In this document: positions 35,998 to 46,524 of the stretch, one piece after another
Layout: the number at the start of each line of letters is the position of its first letter
How positions within the stretch are numbered: position 1 is the first letter of the stretch
Assembly (NCBI GenBank): GCA_026120185.1
Contig: JANUWF010002059.1
Coordinates: 1,169,501-1,233,500, forward strand
Direction: 5' to 3'
Source of the DNA: Voacanga thouarsii
Lineage: Eukaryota; Streptophyta; Magnoliopsida; Gentianales; Apocynaceae
DNA length: 64,000 nucleotides
Made by a program: the position numbers and the translations under genes
The notes under the pieces: model-generated
Database searches by the model: none
Told to the model about the DNA's origin: nothing
Seen by the model: the letters and a program-made list of their open reading frames with translations, nothing else

Positions 35998-36432
35998 TCT
36001 TGTTGGTACTCTTACATTTTGCAATACTTTAGCTGACCTAGGTGCTAGTATTAATCTTTTACCTTATAAAATGTTCAAAAAGCTAGGCCTAGGTGAAACC
36101 ACGCCCACTAGGATGAGTATTCAACTTGCGGATCGATCGATTAAATATCCTAGAGGAATAATTGAAGATGTCTTGGTTAAAGTGGATAAATTTATATTCC
36201 CTGTGGATTTTGTAATAATGGATAAAGATTCTAAATCTCCTTTAATTCTAGGTCGACCTTTTTTAGCAACTGCTAAAGCTTTAATTGATGTTCATGGAGA
36301 AAAACTAACACTTAGGGTTGGGGATGAGGAAGTTATTATAAAAATTCACAAAAGCATGCAACATCCTAGTTCTTGTGATGATTCTTATCTAAGGGTTGAG
36401 ATTTTTGATGAACCTATCTTTGACTTTGTGTA
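35998..36432 (+). pseudogene. Athila-type aspartic protease
   Basis: Reads LADLGASINLLPYKMFKKLG with the family-typical active-site triad DLGA at 36035-36046 (Athila elements use DLGA rather than DTG/DSG). It continues with a flap region and PLILGRPFLATAKALIDVHG (36237-36296), the conserved ILGRPFL motif. This is the best-preserved domain of the element. It is cut from gag by stops near 35930 and 36030, and ends at a stop at 36431. 36455-36640 continues as the linker towards RT (FDVKNLPEHLEYAFLE), conserved in the family. The enzyme would cleave the polyprotein in the virus-like particle. Confidence 0.9.
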
Positions 36433-36640
36433 GGAATCATTTGTCCAAAGCTATATGGAACAATCTATTGCATATTTGGAGGACTCAATAGAGCACCATA
36501 AGTTGGAAATTTTTGAGGAAATAGAAAAAAGCAGTTTGGGAAGGATGAAGTCATTCATTGAGGAACCACCAGAATTTGATGTGAAAAACCTTCCCGAACA
36601 CTTAGAGTATGCATTTTTGGAAAAAGGTGAAAAATGCCCC

Positions 36641-37560
36641 TGATCATTGCCAAAGACCTTACCTATGACCAAAAGACCAAATTGGTAAGTCTATTGGGAA
36701 AATATAATGGAGTGATTGCATGAAAAATTAAGAATATTAAGGGAATTAGCCCTTCCTTTTGTACTCATAAAATCTTGTTGGAAGAAAGAGCCAAACCAGT
36801 AGTACAACCCCAATGTAGGATGAACCTAAACATAAGTGCTGTGGTAAAAGGTAATGTGTTAAACTCTTAGATTCCGGCATTATTTACCCGATTTTTTATA
36901 GTATTTAGCTTAGTCCAACATAAGTGGTACCAAAGAAGGGAGGAATGATTGTGAATCCTAATGAAAAAAATGAGTTGATCCAAATGAGATTGGTAATCAG
37001 TTGGAGGGTGTGTATTGACTATAGGAAATTAAATGAGGCAATTAAGAAAGACCATTTTTCCTCTCCTTTTCATTAACCAAATGTTAGAAAGGTTAGCTGG
37101 ACTTGAGTTTAATTACTTTTTAGATGGTTTTTCAGGATACTTTCAAATTCCCATAGCACTGGAGATCAAGAGAAGACTACCATTATATGCCCTGTTGGTA
37201 CTTTTGCATATCGTTGTATGCCTTTTGGTCTTTGCAATGGGCCCAAAACATTCCAGCGATGTATAATGGCTATTTTTGAAGGGCTTGTAGGAGATATCAT
37301 AGAGGTCTTTATGGATAATTTCTCTATTTTTTGTGATTCTTTTGATTTGTGTTTGACCAATCTAGAAAAGGTCCTTCAACGATGTGAAGAGACAAACCTC
37401 ATGCTTAATTGGAAAAAATGCCACTTCATGGTGCACAAAGGCATAATATTGGGACATAAGATTTCAAGAAAAGGTATTGAGGTTGATAGGGCTAAAATTG
37501 AGGCAATTGAGAATCTCCCTCCTCCGACTTTCGTGAAGGAAATTCGAAGCTTTCTTGGGC
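36641..37560 (+). pseudogene. Athila-type reverse transcriptase, frameshifted
   Basis: Fingers and palm motifs are spread over at least three frames: HKILLEERAKPVVQPQCRMN near 36768-36827, WRVCIDYRKLNEAIKKDHF near 37002-37058, LERLAGLEFNYFLDGFSGYF (37084-37143), MPFGLCNGPKTFQRC (37218-37262). The catalytic YxDD-equivalent, FMDD in this family, reads FMDN at 37308-37319, so the second aspartate is lost. After RSFLGHAGFYR (37546-37578) the sequence jumps to the RNase H domain; about 80 codons of the connection, including the first RNase H aspartate, are deleted. The enzyme would copy element RNA into DNA. This one cannot. Confidence 0.9.
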
Positions 37561-37562
37561 AT

Positions 37563-38120
37563 GCAGGTTTTTATAGGAGTGGGTGTAGTGCTTGGACAAA
37601 GGAGGAATAAGCACTTTCAACCAATTTACTATGCAAGCAAAACTTTTACGATGGCACAAGAAAATTATACCACAATGGAGAAAAAGTTTCTTGTAATAGT
37701 GTTTGCTTTTGATAAGTTTCATTCTTATCATGTTTTGTCCAAAGTCATTGTGTATACAGTTTATTCCACCCTTAAGTATCTACTAAACAAGCATGATTCC
37801 AATCCAAGATTGATAAGATAGGTTTTATTGTTACAGGAATTTAACTTGGAGATTAGGGATAAAAAAGGAGAGGAAAATTTGGCTGTGAATCACTTGTTTA
37901 GGTTGGAGAATGCTAACCTTAAGTCATTGGTTGAGGGATACATCAATGACGCCTTCCCAGATGAACAACTTTTACTCGTTGACGGTGAGATTTCCCAACT
38001 ACCTTGGTATGCTAATTTTGCTAATTACTTGGTTGTAGGAATTCTTCCAGATGACTTCAATGCCCAACAAAAGAAGAAATTCCTCTCTGAGATTAAGTAT
38101 TACTTTTGGGAAGATTCGTA
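37563..38120 (+). pseudogene. Athila-type RNase H and linker
   Basis: VVLGQRRNKHFQPIYYASKT begins the domain (37576-37635). EKKFLVIVFAFDKFHSY (37678-37728) and VIVYTVYSTLKYLLNKHDS (37744-37800) follow. The last motif is normally YTDHSALKYLL, so a catalytic aspartate is Val here, and the first catalytic aspartate is deleted with the upstream segment. One stop (37819) breaks the frame; 37828-38120 continues as LQEFNLEIRDKKGEENLAVN and the linker to integrase, ending at a stop (38119). Confidence 0.85.
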
Positions 38121-39293
38121 ATTGTTCTGGTGTTATGCAGATCAAATTATTCGAAGGTGTATGGACCCCGTGAAAAACATCAATATCTTGAAATATTGCG
38201 ATGAAGGACCCACGGGAGGACACTATCAAACTAACAACACTGCCAGAAAGGCACTTGAGTCCGGTTTCTATTAGCCTACACTCTTTAAGGATACTCATAG
38301 GTTTGTTCAAAGTTGTGATAGGTGTCAACGTATAGGTAACATCCTTAAATCTAATGAGATGCCATTACAAATTTTTCAAGTTTGTGAAATTTTTTATTGT
38401 TGAGGGATTGATTTCATGGGTCTTTTTCCTAGATTTTTTGGCAACAAATACATCTTTGTAGCAGCTGAGTATGTATCAAAGTGGGTGGAGGCGCAAGCCT
38501 TGCCTACTAATGATGCGCGGGTTGTAAAATTTCTAGAAAAACTTTTCACCCGATTTGGAGTACCTAAGGTGCTCATTAGTTATAAGGGAACCTATTTTTG
38601 TAATACTCAACTAGATAAAGTTCTCAAACATTTAGGGGTTATTCATAGGGTTACTACTCCCTATCATCTACAAACTAGTGGCCAAGTTGTGGTGGTCAAT
38701 AGAGAATTAAAAAGAATTTTGAAAAAAGTGGTCAATCATACACGAAAAGATTGGAGTTTGAAGCTAGATGATACTCTATGGGCTTATTGGACTGCTTTTA
38801 AAACTCCCATTGGTACAACCCCCTATCACTTAGTGTATGGGAAATCATGTCATCTACCGATATAAGTTGAACATAGGGCTCATTGGGCAATAAAGCTTGT
38901 CAATTTTGACCTTCATCTTGCAGGAAAAGAAAGAATGCTTTAAGTGAATGAGTTGGATGAGTGGCGCAACGATGCCTACCATAATTCAAGGATTTACAAA
39001 AATAAGATGGAACGGTAGCGTGATAAGCACATTCGTGCCCCCCCCCCTCTCATGAGTTTCAAAAGGGAGATAAGGTGTTAATCTTTAATTCTAAACTTCG
39101 ACTTTTCCCAGGTAAGTTAAAATCTCGATGGTTGGGGCCGTATGAGATGCATCAACTTTGTGCATTTGGAGTTATTAAGGTTTCTCACCTAACTAAGGGA
39201 ATCATTAAAGCCAATGGAAGTAGATTGAAACCATATTTAGGGAACGAATTAGGTACTTTGGAGTATCTCAATGTTACCTTTATTGAGCTATGA
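38121..39293 (+). pseudogene. Athila-type integrase
   Basis: The N-terminal zinc-binding part reads GPTGGHYQTNNTARKALESG then CDRCQRIGN (38210-38340), with the first His of HHCC apparently changed. The catalytic core: first Asp kept in GIDFMG (38404-38421); second Asp, normally in SDEGTHFCN, is Tyr in SYKGTYFCN (38578-38604); Glu kept in NRELK (38698-38712). [20 protein letters not shown] follows. Stops interrupt it at 38274, 38401, 38863, 38941 and 39016. The C-terminal part, at 39075-39293, reads PGKLKSRWLGPYE and GSRLKPYLGNELGT. There is no chromodomain, as expected for Athila-type elements. The enzyme would insert the DNA copy; it lacks a catalytic residue here. Confidence 0.9.
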
Positions 39294-40727
39294 GCCACCT
39301 TGGCTTTTTTATCTTTCGAATGCTATATCTCTTCTTGTCTTTTATTCTCTTATATATTTCTTTTTCTAGATTTATGTTTTCTTTCTTTTGTTTCTTTTCT
39401 TTTAGTAGGGCCTCTTGTACTAACCCTTTCTTAAGGTAGATTTAACTTGATGGCACAACAATGTAATGGAAGTATTTTCTTCACCTTATTCTTCTTCTTT
39501 CTTCATCTTAGTTTTCTTGGCTATACTCTTATTATTTTATCATTGGCCATTGAGGACAATATCCAGTTTAAGTGTGTGTGTGTGTGTGTGGTGGGGGGGG
39601 GGGAGAATAAAGGTTGAAGAAGTACTTTTCTATGTTACTTGATGAATATAATTTGTGTTTGTGATTTTTTTTTTTTTTTGAAAATTTTAATGGTTTCATT
39701 GTTAAGCAAGGTTGTAATTTTTTTTTTTTTTTACTTGGATATAAGTTTTGTCATTCATTAGGTGGAGTTTGATGAAATTGTTTTATTGGAAAAGATATTT
39801 GTCAAGACTTGAGAACTTTAATTAATCTTGTTTAGGCATTGGTGTTTGAATGTTTTTTGGCTTATCTAGTTGAAATATCGAAGATATGATGAATATGGGA
39901 ATAGTTATTGGCTAACTTTTGTATTATGAGTTTAAATTTTGCTAGCTTTGAGTTATGATGAAAAAAAATGTGAGTTGTAAAACGATCTTTAAGAGAAAAG
40001 ATTGAGGATAATGTTGAAAATTTTGATTTGAGTTGAGAAAAAAAAAAACAATGAGTGGAAGCAACACTATTTGTTGTTATGAATTGCAAGAAAAGGCTCT
40101 TATTGATGATCTTTGAAGGCCTTTAGCTGAAAAGGGGATTAATATGGGGAGAAGAAGTAAGTGTATTTGGTGCACTCTCTTGAGGCTATCTCGAAGGCAA
40201 AAAGGCAAGCAAGAGCATAGAAAATTGTTGAAAAAAACGATGAGCGATAACAAAAAAAGGGGGGTTAATACGGTGTGTGAAGAGAAATCCATGCACTTGA
40301 GACTATTAATTCCCTAAGTCATTAAAAACATTTTGAGAGAAAAAATTGGAGTGATTTCCTCACATCATAACTTGAATGTGCAGTTTTTGGATTTAAAATG
40401 CTTGAGTTGGTAGATAGCTTGACCTATGTTATTCATGTTATATATATTTTTACTTGAAGAGTGAAATCATTTTCTTAGACTAAGGTATGCACTTGATTAA
40501 TCTGACTGCAAGAGTTTGGTGATGTCTTGGCCAATGTTTCAAAGTTTGAAATTGTTTTCAAATGGTATGAATGACAAATGTTGTATCTAAAGTTTGAAAG
40601 GAATACATGATCTTTGCTATGATGAAGAAACTTTTGAATGAGAAAAAACCTTGTTTTGTTTTGATAATTTTTCTTGGACTAAAGTGTTTTACTTGAAGAT
40701 AAGCAAATGTTCAAGTATAGGGATATG
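39294..40727 (+). other. Non-coding 3' region of the Athila-type element, no env-like gene
   Basis: No convincing frame is present in the place where some Athila elements carry an env-like gene. It contains a GT run with a G run at 39573-39603, homopolymer T stretches near 39670 and 39720, and a stretch matching 26400-27420 of element B. The decayed polypurine tract lies at 40717-40727. Confidence 0.75.
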
Positions 40728-42257
40728 TGATATGGGTTAAAATCACCATTCTTTTCCTAGTTATTTGAGGCTGTTTTAAGATACATTTATTATAATAACA
40801 AGGCATATTCCTTCCTATTTGACATTTTGCTTGGAAAAGGTATTTTTGGCAAATATGTGCAGATTTAAGTTAAAATATAGCAGAAAGTGGACGGAACGAG
40901 AATGTACTAGGCGCAAGGCCCAACCAGTGGACCAGGCGCCGGGTCCATTTTGTCCAGTAATAGAGCTTGAGCAAGCTTTAGGGATTTTTTCAAAACAAAC
41001 CTGGTGCCAAGTCTGGCAAGTGTACCTGGCGCCGGGTCCATTCTGCCTGCTGAGGAGAGACGGCAAAAAATAGAGCAAAAATAAAGGAAGAATAGAGTGC
41101 ACCTGGCTCCAAGTAGGTCGAAGGTATCTAGCACCAGGTAGGCTCTAGAGGCTGAAATTCTGTAAGCAAAATTAGAGCTTATCCAAGAATTTTAATATTT
41201 TCCTATTCCTACTCGGCCAAGACTTCCTCAGCCACGAAATTGGCATCCAAGAGGCCCATAAAAGTATAAAAGAACACAAGGGTTTGATATATACAACAAA
41301 GAGAGGTGAATTAAAGAGCAAATATTTTGATTCTCTTATTCAAGGAGGAATTCACCTAGGCCAAGAAGGATTGTTCAAAAGGAGTCTTCAAGAAAGAAGA
41401 AAGAGGTTTGTCTATGAGTGCTTTCTTTTCTCTTTGTCTTCTTCTTCTTTAGCAATGATGTATTTAATGTTTTCATTGTAATTTAACATTATTTTGGAAT
41501 TCATGATTTTGGGTTAATTTAGTTATTTAATCAATTCTTTGTTATCTTTGGTATCTGATTACTTGATTCTATTAGTTATTGATGCGAGTTCTTCTAATTA
41601 ACTTAAGACGATGATGTTAGGAGCTTCATTGCATTGATTTCGTATTTATCTAATCTTAATGGACTTGAGCGACGAAGTTAAGGTTATAGGACTAAGTGAT
41701 CAAAGATTAGTTGATTTTGCCTCAAACAAAGGTTTATTAGCTAATTTTGTGTTTATAAGGAATTGATCCTAATGCATGTTTTGGTTAGGATTAGCTTGAT
41801 TGACAAATTTGTTAATGTAATCAAAACATAGGATTCCATGGATTGGGACATAAAGTAGGATTTATCTAAGTAGAATCGTGACTTGTGAGACGATTGAGTT
41901 TTACTTTATATTTCTTAAGGATGCCAAAATGATACTTAGTTGAGAGCTAATTAGTTTATTGTTATGTTTTCTAGGAGACTTATCTAAATTGCATAAATCT
42001 ACGTCCTTGAGTTGTATCTGCTTCTTTTGTTTTTCTTTTTATTCTTTTCTCACTTTATTGGATCGGTTAAACAATGAAAGAAAAGTGATTAGTATGTACT
42101 TGTTCCTTTGAGGATCGATACTCGTTAATTCCCTATACTATGCTTGAAAAGAGTATACTTACTCATATTTGTATTTTTGGATTAATGTTTTAATTAAAAC
42201 TTGATTAAGGGATAGATTTAAAATTGATGATTTTATATACCCAAAATTTACGTATCA
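40728..42257 (+). mobile_element. 3' LTR of the Athila-type element (1,530 bp)
   Basis: TGATATGGGTTAAAATC to TTTACGTATCA. Same layout as the 5' LTR. Its U3 motif tract (40905-41142) keeps more CG, for example CAGGCGCCGGGTCCATTTTG near 40932 and CCTGGCGCCGGGTCCATTCT near 41025. Confidence 0.95.
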
Positions 42258-43374
42258 ACACCCTAATCTAGATAGAGATTAGAACACCAAGGATAGGAAT
42301 TTGAAGGCACCTAACTCAATCCTATCAAGCACCCTAGGCAACCTAGCATATAAGAATAGTGATGAAGTTTAGATTATCTCTTAAGATTTAGAGATAAGAT
42401 TAAAGGTGTGACTAAATCCTTTGATTTAGTCTTAATGTTTATGGGAATCACCCAAGAGGATCACCCTCTCCAAAACTGCCAAAGAGTTCTTAAACTCTCA
42501 ATATTTCATATGCCTCCAAAGGTTCTTGTTTACAATGTTAAAATAGCATATATATATATATATAGATGTCTTGCCTTAACTACTTAGAAAATATTATAAA
42601 ATGACCCTAAAATAGCTAAAACATGTCAGGGGTTCGGGTTCCAAAATAGGGCTGGCACCGAGTAGGTCTCTTGGGGGTAGCACCGGGTATAATCTAGAGA
42701 AATAGTACCCGTACACAAAAAGTAAAAACAAACTTCAGACCTTTACCTATTCACAGTCGGCGTCGAGTCGGGCTAGTAGGGCCAACGCCAGGTCTGTTCT
42801 GTTAGAATAGTACTAGCATTAAAAATTGAAGAATTCTGGCAGATCACAGCCGGTGCTTGGTAGGTCAACTATGGCTTGCACCGGGTCCATTTTGCTGGGC
42901 AATGTTTCTACTTGAATTGCTTCCCATTAACGTCCTTCTATACCAGCAACATGGCCTATTCTCGATCTTCTTCCATTCTCTCCTTGACATTTTGCATCAC
43001 AAATATTATTCTGGACCTCTAAGGTGGCTTTGGTTGTCCCCTTAATCTTTCAAATAGTCTTGAAGGCAAGATTGTTTCTATATGAAGCTCCCTTAGGTCG
43101 CATTCCTTCATGTGCCCTTTTGCCATTTAATCCTTGTTAATTTGTTTGCTTGACCTTCTACAAGGATTGTTGCCTTCTTTGTATTCCTTTTGGCCTTCTT
43201 TTTATTATCCACTCTTTCATTAATCTCTTTACCCTTGGTTTGTTAGCTTGGTTGGCCTTAAATTCCTGTTGAAACCTCTTGAAAATGGATCTCACCCAAG
43301 GTGCCATAAGTTGTGTCTTGAATTTCTCTTTGTCTTCTTTTGAGTGGTCTTCGTGCTTGGGGTGATTACTATCA
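42258..43374 (-). mobile_element. 3' LTR of H, inner piece
   Basis: Resumes the LTR after the Athila insertion (ACACCCTAATCTAG) and ends ACTATCA at 43374, which on the minus strand is the LTR start TGATAGTAATCACC. It contains an AT microsatellite near 42552 and a decayed version of the GC-rich motif (42650-42895). The first five bases are the TSD. Confidence 0.9.
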
Positions 43375-43664
43375 TTTCCCTCTTCTTGAAAAGGATTCAT
43401 CCTCGAATCAAAACTTATACAAGAATTCAAACAAGAGAGTTTTTGTGAAAGTAAAATGACATAACTTTGTACCTCATTATTCTCTGTATTTTCTCTTTTC
43501 ACTACCCATATTTTTTCTCTCGTTTTACCTCCTCTCTCTTTTCTTTTTTTGTCTTTTTTTTTTTTGTCTCTCTTTTCTTTTTCTCTCCAACTTGAGATGG
43601 TCACTATCCTTTCAACCCCGTCTTCCTTCCTTTCCTCAATTTTTATCTCTCTTTTTTCTCTCAC
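43158..43664 (-). pseudogene. C-terminal tail of H polyprotein, reading into the LTR
   Basis: A 168-codon minus-strand frame. Residues 1-65 are an E/K/R-rich low-complexity run on the purine-rich strand of 43480-43700. Around residue 88 it reads FDSRMNPFQEEGNDSNHP, which resembles the tail found after integrase in several plant chromoviruses, then HSKEDKEKFKTQL and a basic helix (RSIFKRFQQEFKANQANKP). The polypurine tract encodes QEEGN, so the frame crosses the LTR border and runs about 215 bp into the LTR. The 5' LTR copy keeps part of the same frame (47331-47119). The residues before FDSR are unrelated to integrase: RT to integrase is deleted. Confidence 0.6.
43375..43387 (-). other. Polypurine tract of element H
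   Basis: On the minus strand AAGAAGAGGGAAA directly precedes the LTR start TGATAG. It has the expected place and composition for plus-strand priming. Confidence 0.8.
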
Positions 43665-43828
43665 CTCAACCTCTTGTTCCCCCTTCTTTTGTTCTTCCCT
43701 CTAATCTCCTTTTTTCTCCTCATTTTCTTTCTCACTCATCTTTTTTCCCTCTCTCATTTCCTTTTCCTTTTCCCTTAAGATATTTTGATCTCTCAAAACC
43801 TCACTAGGGGATTAGGGAAGTAGAGTGA
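43665..43828 (-). repeat. Purine-rich (minus) low-complexity stretch
   Basis: 43480-43795 is a CT-rich run on the plus strand (GA-rich on the minus). It lies between protease and tail in H, exactly where pol is missing, and may be the scar of, or filler after, the pol deletion. The plus-strand frame 43592-43807 (Phe/Ser/Pro-rich) is its artefact. Confidence 0.6.
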
Positions 43829-44150
43829 TTAACTTTCCATCATTCCTCAAAAAATAAGTGTTCTTGTTCCCTTCATTGACCACATCTCTATCAAACATTC
43901 AAGGTCTTCCCAACAAAATATGCCCTACATACATGGGAAATACATCAAAAACCACTTCATCCTTATACTTTCCCATAACAATGGCAACCTTAGCTTGTTT
44001 GTTCACCTTTACCTCTCCACAATTGTTCAACCATTATAACTTGTAAGGTCTAGCATGTTTCAAGGATTCTATTCCTAACTCCTCCACCAATGTAGAACTA
44101 ATCACATTTTTATAACTCCCTCCATTAATGAGGACACTACATGATTTTTT
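43829..44150 (-). pseudogene. H aspartic protease with catalytic Asp to Asn
   Basis: On the minus strand from about 44150 the frame reads SVLINGGSYKNVISSTLVEE; in the family the triad is DGGS, so the catalytic Asp is Asn (codon at plus 44124-44126). Then come LNNCGEVKVNKQAKVAIVMG, KYKDEVVFDVFPMYVGHILL and GRP-stop-MFDRDVV, followed by FLRNDGKLITLLP and a stop at 43829. Two in-frame stops (after RPYKL and after LLGRP) also disable it. Order and spacing match chromovirus proteases that sit between gag and RT. No RT follows. Confidence 0.85.
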
Positions 44151-44155
44151 CTTGA

Positions 44156-45250
44156 TTAAACACCTTGAAAAACTATATTTTCTCTTTGCAAATTTTCTCC
44201 TTCTTCTACTCCCTCACAAGCATTTTCAACTTCCATTGCTATTCCAATCAATGCATATGGTTTCTCAAATACATCCCTATCTCTTCTATCCATTCTATCT
44301 CCTCCACTAGATTTGGTGTCATTTTGTGAATTTGAACTAGATGCTTTAATCTTACTAGTTTCACTCATTTTCATTTGCTTTTTCACCACCTCTAGCCAAC
44401 TCCTCTTTTTCTCCTCTTGTAGATGCAAGATTTCTCCCGCTTCATAAGTACTTGAAACACTTTGGGAACCTTCATCCATAGCATGCATTTGCTTCCCTTC
44501 TACCTCATTCCTTGAAGCATTTTCTCTTCAACAAATTCTACTCCATTTTGCTCAACTTCTTCTTGATCATTCTCCTTTATCACTTCAAATTGGTTTGACT
44601 CACCCTCTAGAAAGAATAGAATGTTGTAATATTCCTTAGTCACCCCATTTATTAAATTCAATAGTTCCACGTCTTCTTCTTCATCATCACTAAGCCACTC
44701 ATCAAGCTCATCAACATTATTCTCAACTTCTTCATGCACTACTTTATCATTTTAATTGAGTATTTCTTGGCCTTTAGCTTCCCTTTCTAGCTTCTCCTCT
44801 TTCTCAAAGCTATGTAGTTCATCTTGCTCAACCCTCTCAACCTTTTCTTTACTTCTTACCCTTCTTTGCTCCTCAACATCTACAACATTTTTCTTGGCCA
44901 CATTGGTCTCAAGTCTAGTTTTTTGCTTCTCAAATTTAAGAATTTTACTTTGCTCCTTAGAGGACTTCCAATGACAATCAAAGGATTTGTGCCCATAGCC
45001 ACTGCAATGCTTACAACGAATTGCACTACCCTTTTGCAAATCAAAACTTCTTCCTTGACCATTCAATTTTAGGTAATTATATATACTATAACCATACTTG
45101 GCCCTTCATCATGTTCATCCCAATATCCTATGCTCTTATAATCATCCTCCTCATATTCTTGTTCATGTTCATTATATTCCCCATAACTATTCTCACTATA
45201 GCAAGACTCCTCATAATTGTCATACCTTCATTTTCACTCCAACTAGCTAT
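44156..45250 (-). pseudogene. H gag C-terminal part with zinc knuckle
   Basis: An acidic, Tyr-rich segment (EEDDYKSIGYWDEHDEGP, about 45190-45110) precedes the zinc knuckle CKHCSGYGHKSFDC (45015-44974), a good CX2CX4HX4C. A long coiled, Glu/Lys-rich stretch follows (45066-44752). Further frames, separated by stops, are very acidic (DELDEWLSDDEEEDVELLNL, 44710-44650) and Ser/Lys-rich (44488-44156), leading to the protease. The knuckle would bind element RNA. The gag core (the QAWW-type motif) is not visible between the primer site and the knuckle, so the gag is also incomplete. Confidence 0.75.
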
Positions 45251-46024
45251 TGTGAATTTTTCTTTCAAGAGAAGTACCTAAAAAATTGAAGTAGAAAACA
45301 CCCAAAAAAAAATTCACACTTCACTCCCTCACGTGTTTATACTCAATTTTTAGTGGTCACTCTTCACTCGTGTTTATACTCTTCTTAGCTTTTATCATAA
45401 TGAACTAGCCTCTTGCCTTTTTCAAACTCTTAATTCCACACTCAAGTTCTTCCTAACTCTTTCCCACTTCAAATGATTTAGTTCTACTAATCAAGTTAAC
45501 TAAATTCCAAGGGATACGGAAAAAAAAGGTGTCTTAAAGGCAATTTATCAAACACTTCGTGTGCAATAAGGAAGATGCATGGATTTCAAAGTGTTGTTAC
45601 ACTAAGTGATGCTATTATAACCTCAATCACAATTTAACAATTAACAATCACTTAAATGCTATTTACTGAACAAATTATTCATCATACTTCATGAATGGAA
45701 GCTTTGCTAGTCAAGTATGAGCAATCACAATTCATTGGGACAATATATCAAACACATTGAGTGCAATCTCGTAGCTCAATATTGTATAGCAAATTTTAGC
45801 TTGGTTTTAGCCCCAAATCAACAAATTTTTACACCAAATGACTCCTCAAACTTTAATATATCATATAGGGTCAAATTGACAATATTTCCATGGCATAATT
45901 TCAAGTTTTTTACATCCAAAAATTACAAGAGAAAAAGTGACGAAAATTTGAAAATCAATAGATCTTGAAGAAGAGTAAACCTTAGCCCAAAGAAAGTTGG
46001 TTGATTAGAATTAACACAATGCAA
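45251..46024. other. Leader region of H, no gene seen
   Basis: AT-rich sequence between the primer site and the first gag remnant. Short frames (for example 45717-45968) have no recognisable content. Confidence 0.6.
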
Positions 46025-46036
46025 GCTCTGATACCA
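46025..46036 (-). other. Primer-binding site of H, tRNA-iMet type
   Basis: TGGTATCAGAGC on the minus strand, a perfect 12-base match to the initiator tRNA-Met site, two bases after the LTR end CATATCA. Confidence 0.95.
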
Positions 46037-46038
46037 CT

Positions 46039-46491
46039 TGATATGATACTCTGATATCACTTTGATATGATCTTGGAAAGCACCAAACTTTTGGATTAAA
46101 CTCAAAACAAGAAATCTACCAAATCCACACACAAGAATACCAAAATGCAAAGAAAATAACACTCTTGTGATATTGTGGATCTAGCCAACTTCAATGACAC
46201 CTTAACACCCTAATCTAGCTAGAGATTAGAACACTAAGGATAGGAATTTAAAGGCACCTAACTCAATCCTATCAAACACACTAGGCAACTTAGATCATAA
46301 GAATATAGATGAAGTTTAGATTATCCTTTAAGATTTATAGACAAGATAAAAATAGGACTAAATCCTTTGATTTAGTTTTGATCTTTATGGGAATCACCTA
46401 AGAGGATCACCCTCTCCAAAACTCTCAACGAGTTCTTGAACTCTCAGTATTTCATATTCCTCAAAAGGTTCTTGTTTACAATATTATAATA

Positions 46492-46524
<33 letters not shown>

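Larger units (their letters stand above)
33534..42257 (+). mobile_element. Full-length Athila-type Ty3/gypsy element, inactive, TSD ACACT/ACACC
   Basis: 5' LTR 33534-35064, tRNA-Asp primer site 35071-35088, gag, protease, RT, RNase H and integrase remnants in the usual order, a 1.4-kb non-coding 3' region, and a 3' LTR 40728-42257. The flanking five bases are ACACT and ACACC; the unoccupied LTR copy at 46200-46215 reads TTAACACCCTAATC and shows the original target. A hand count over the first ~130 bp of the LTRs gives about 8 percent difference, less than for host element H, in agreement with the nesting order. Confidence 0.95.

Noticed and set aside
39294..40727. Search for an Athila env-like gene
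   Set aside because: Only short frames with Phe/Ser-rich or Lys-rich content; no signal peptide plus transmembrane arrangement.
43592..43807. Plus-strand Pro/Ser/Phe-rich frame
   Set aside because: Translation of a CT-rich tract; the minus strand carries the element H remnant.
44756..45289. Plus-strand frames opposite the H gag
   Set aside because: Antisense shadows of the Glu/Lys-rich gag region with its zinc knuckle.
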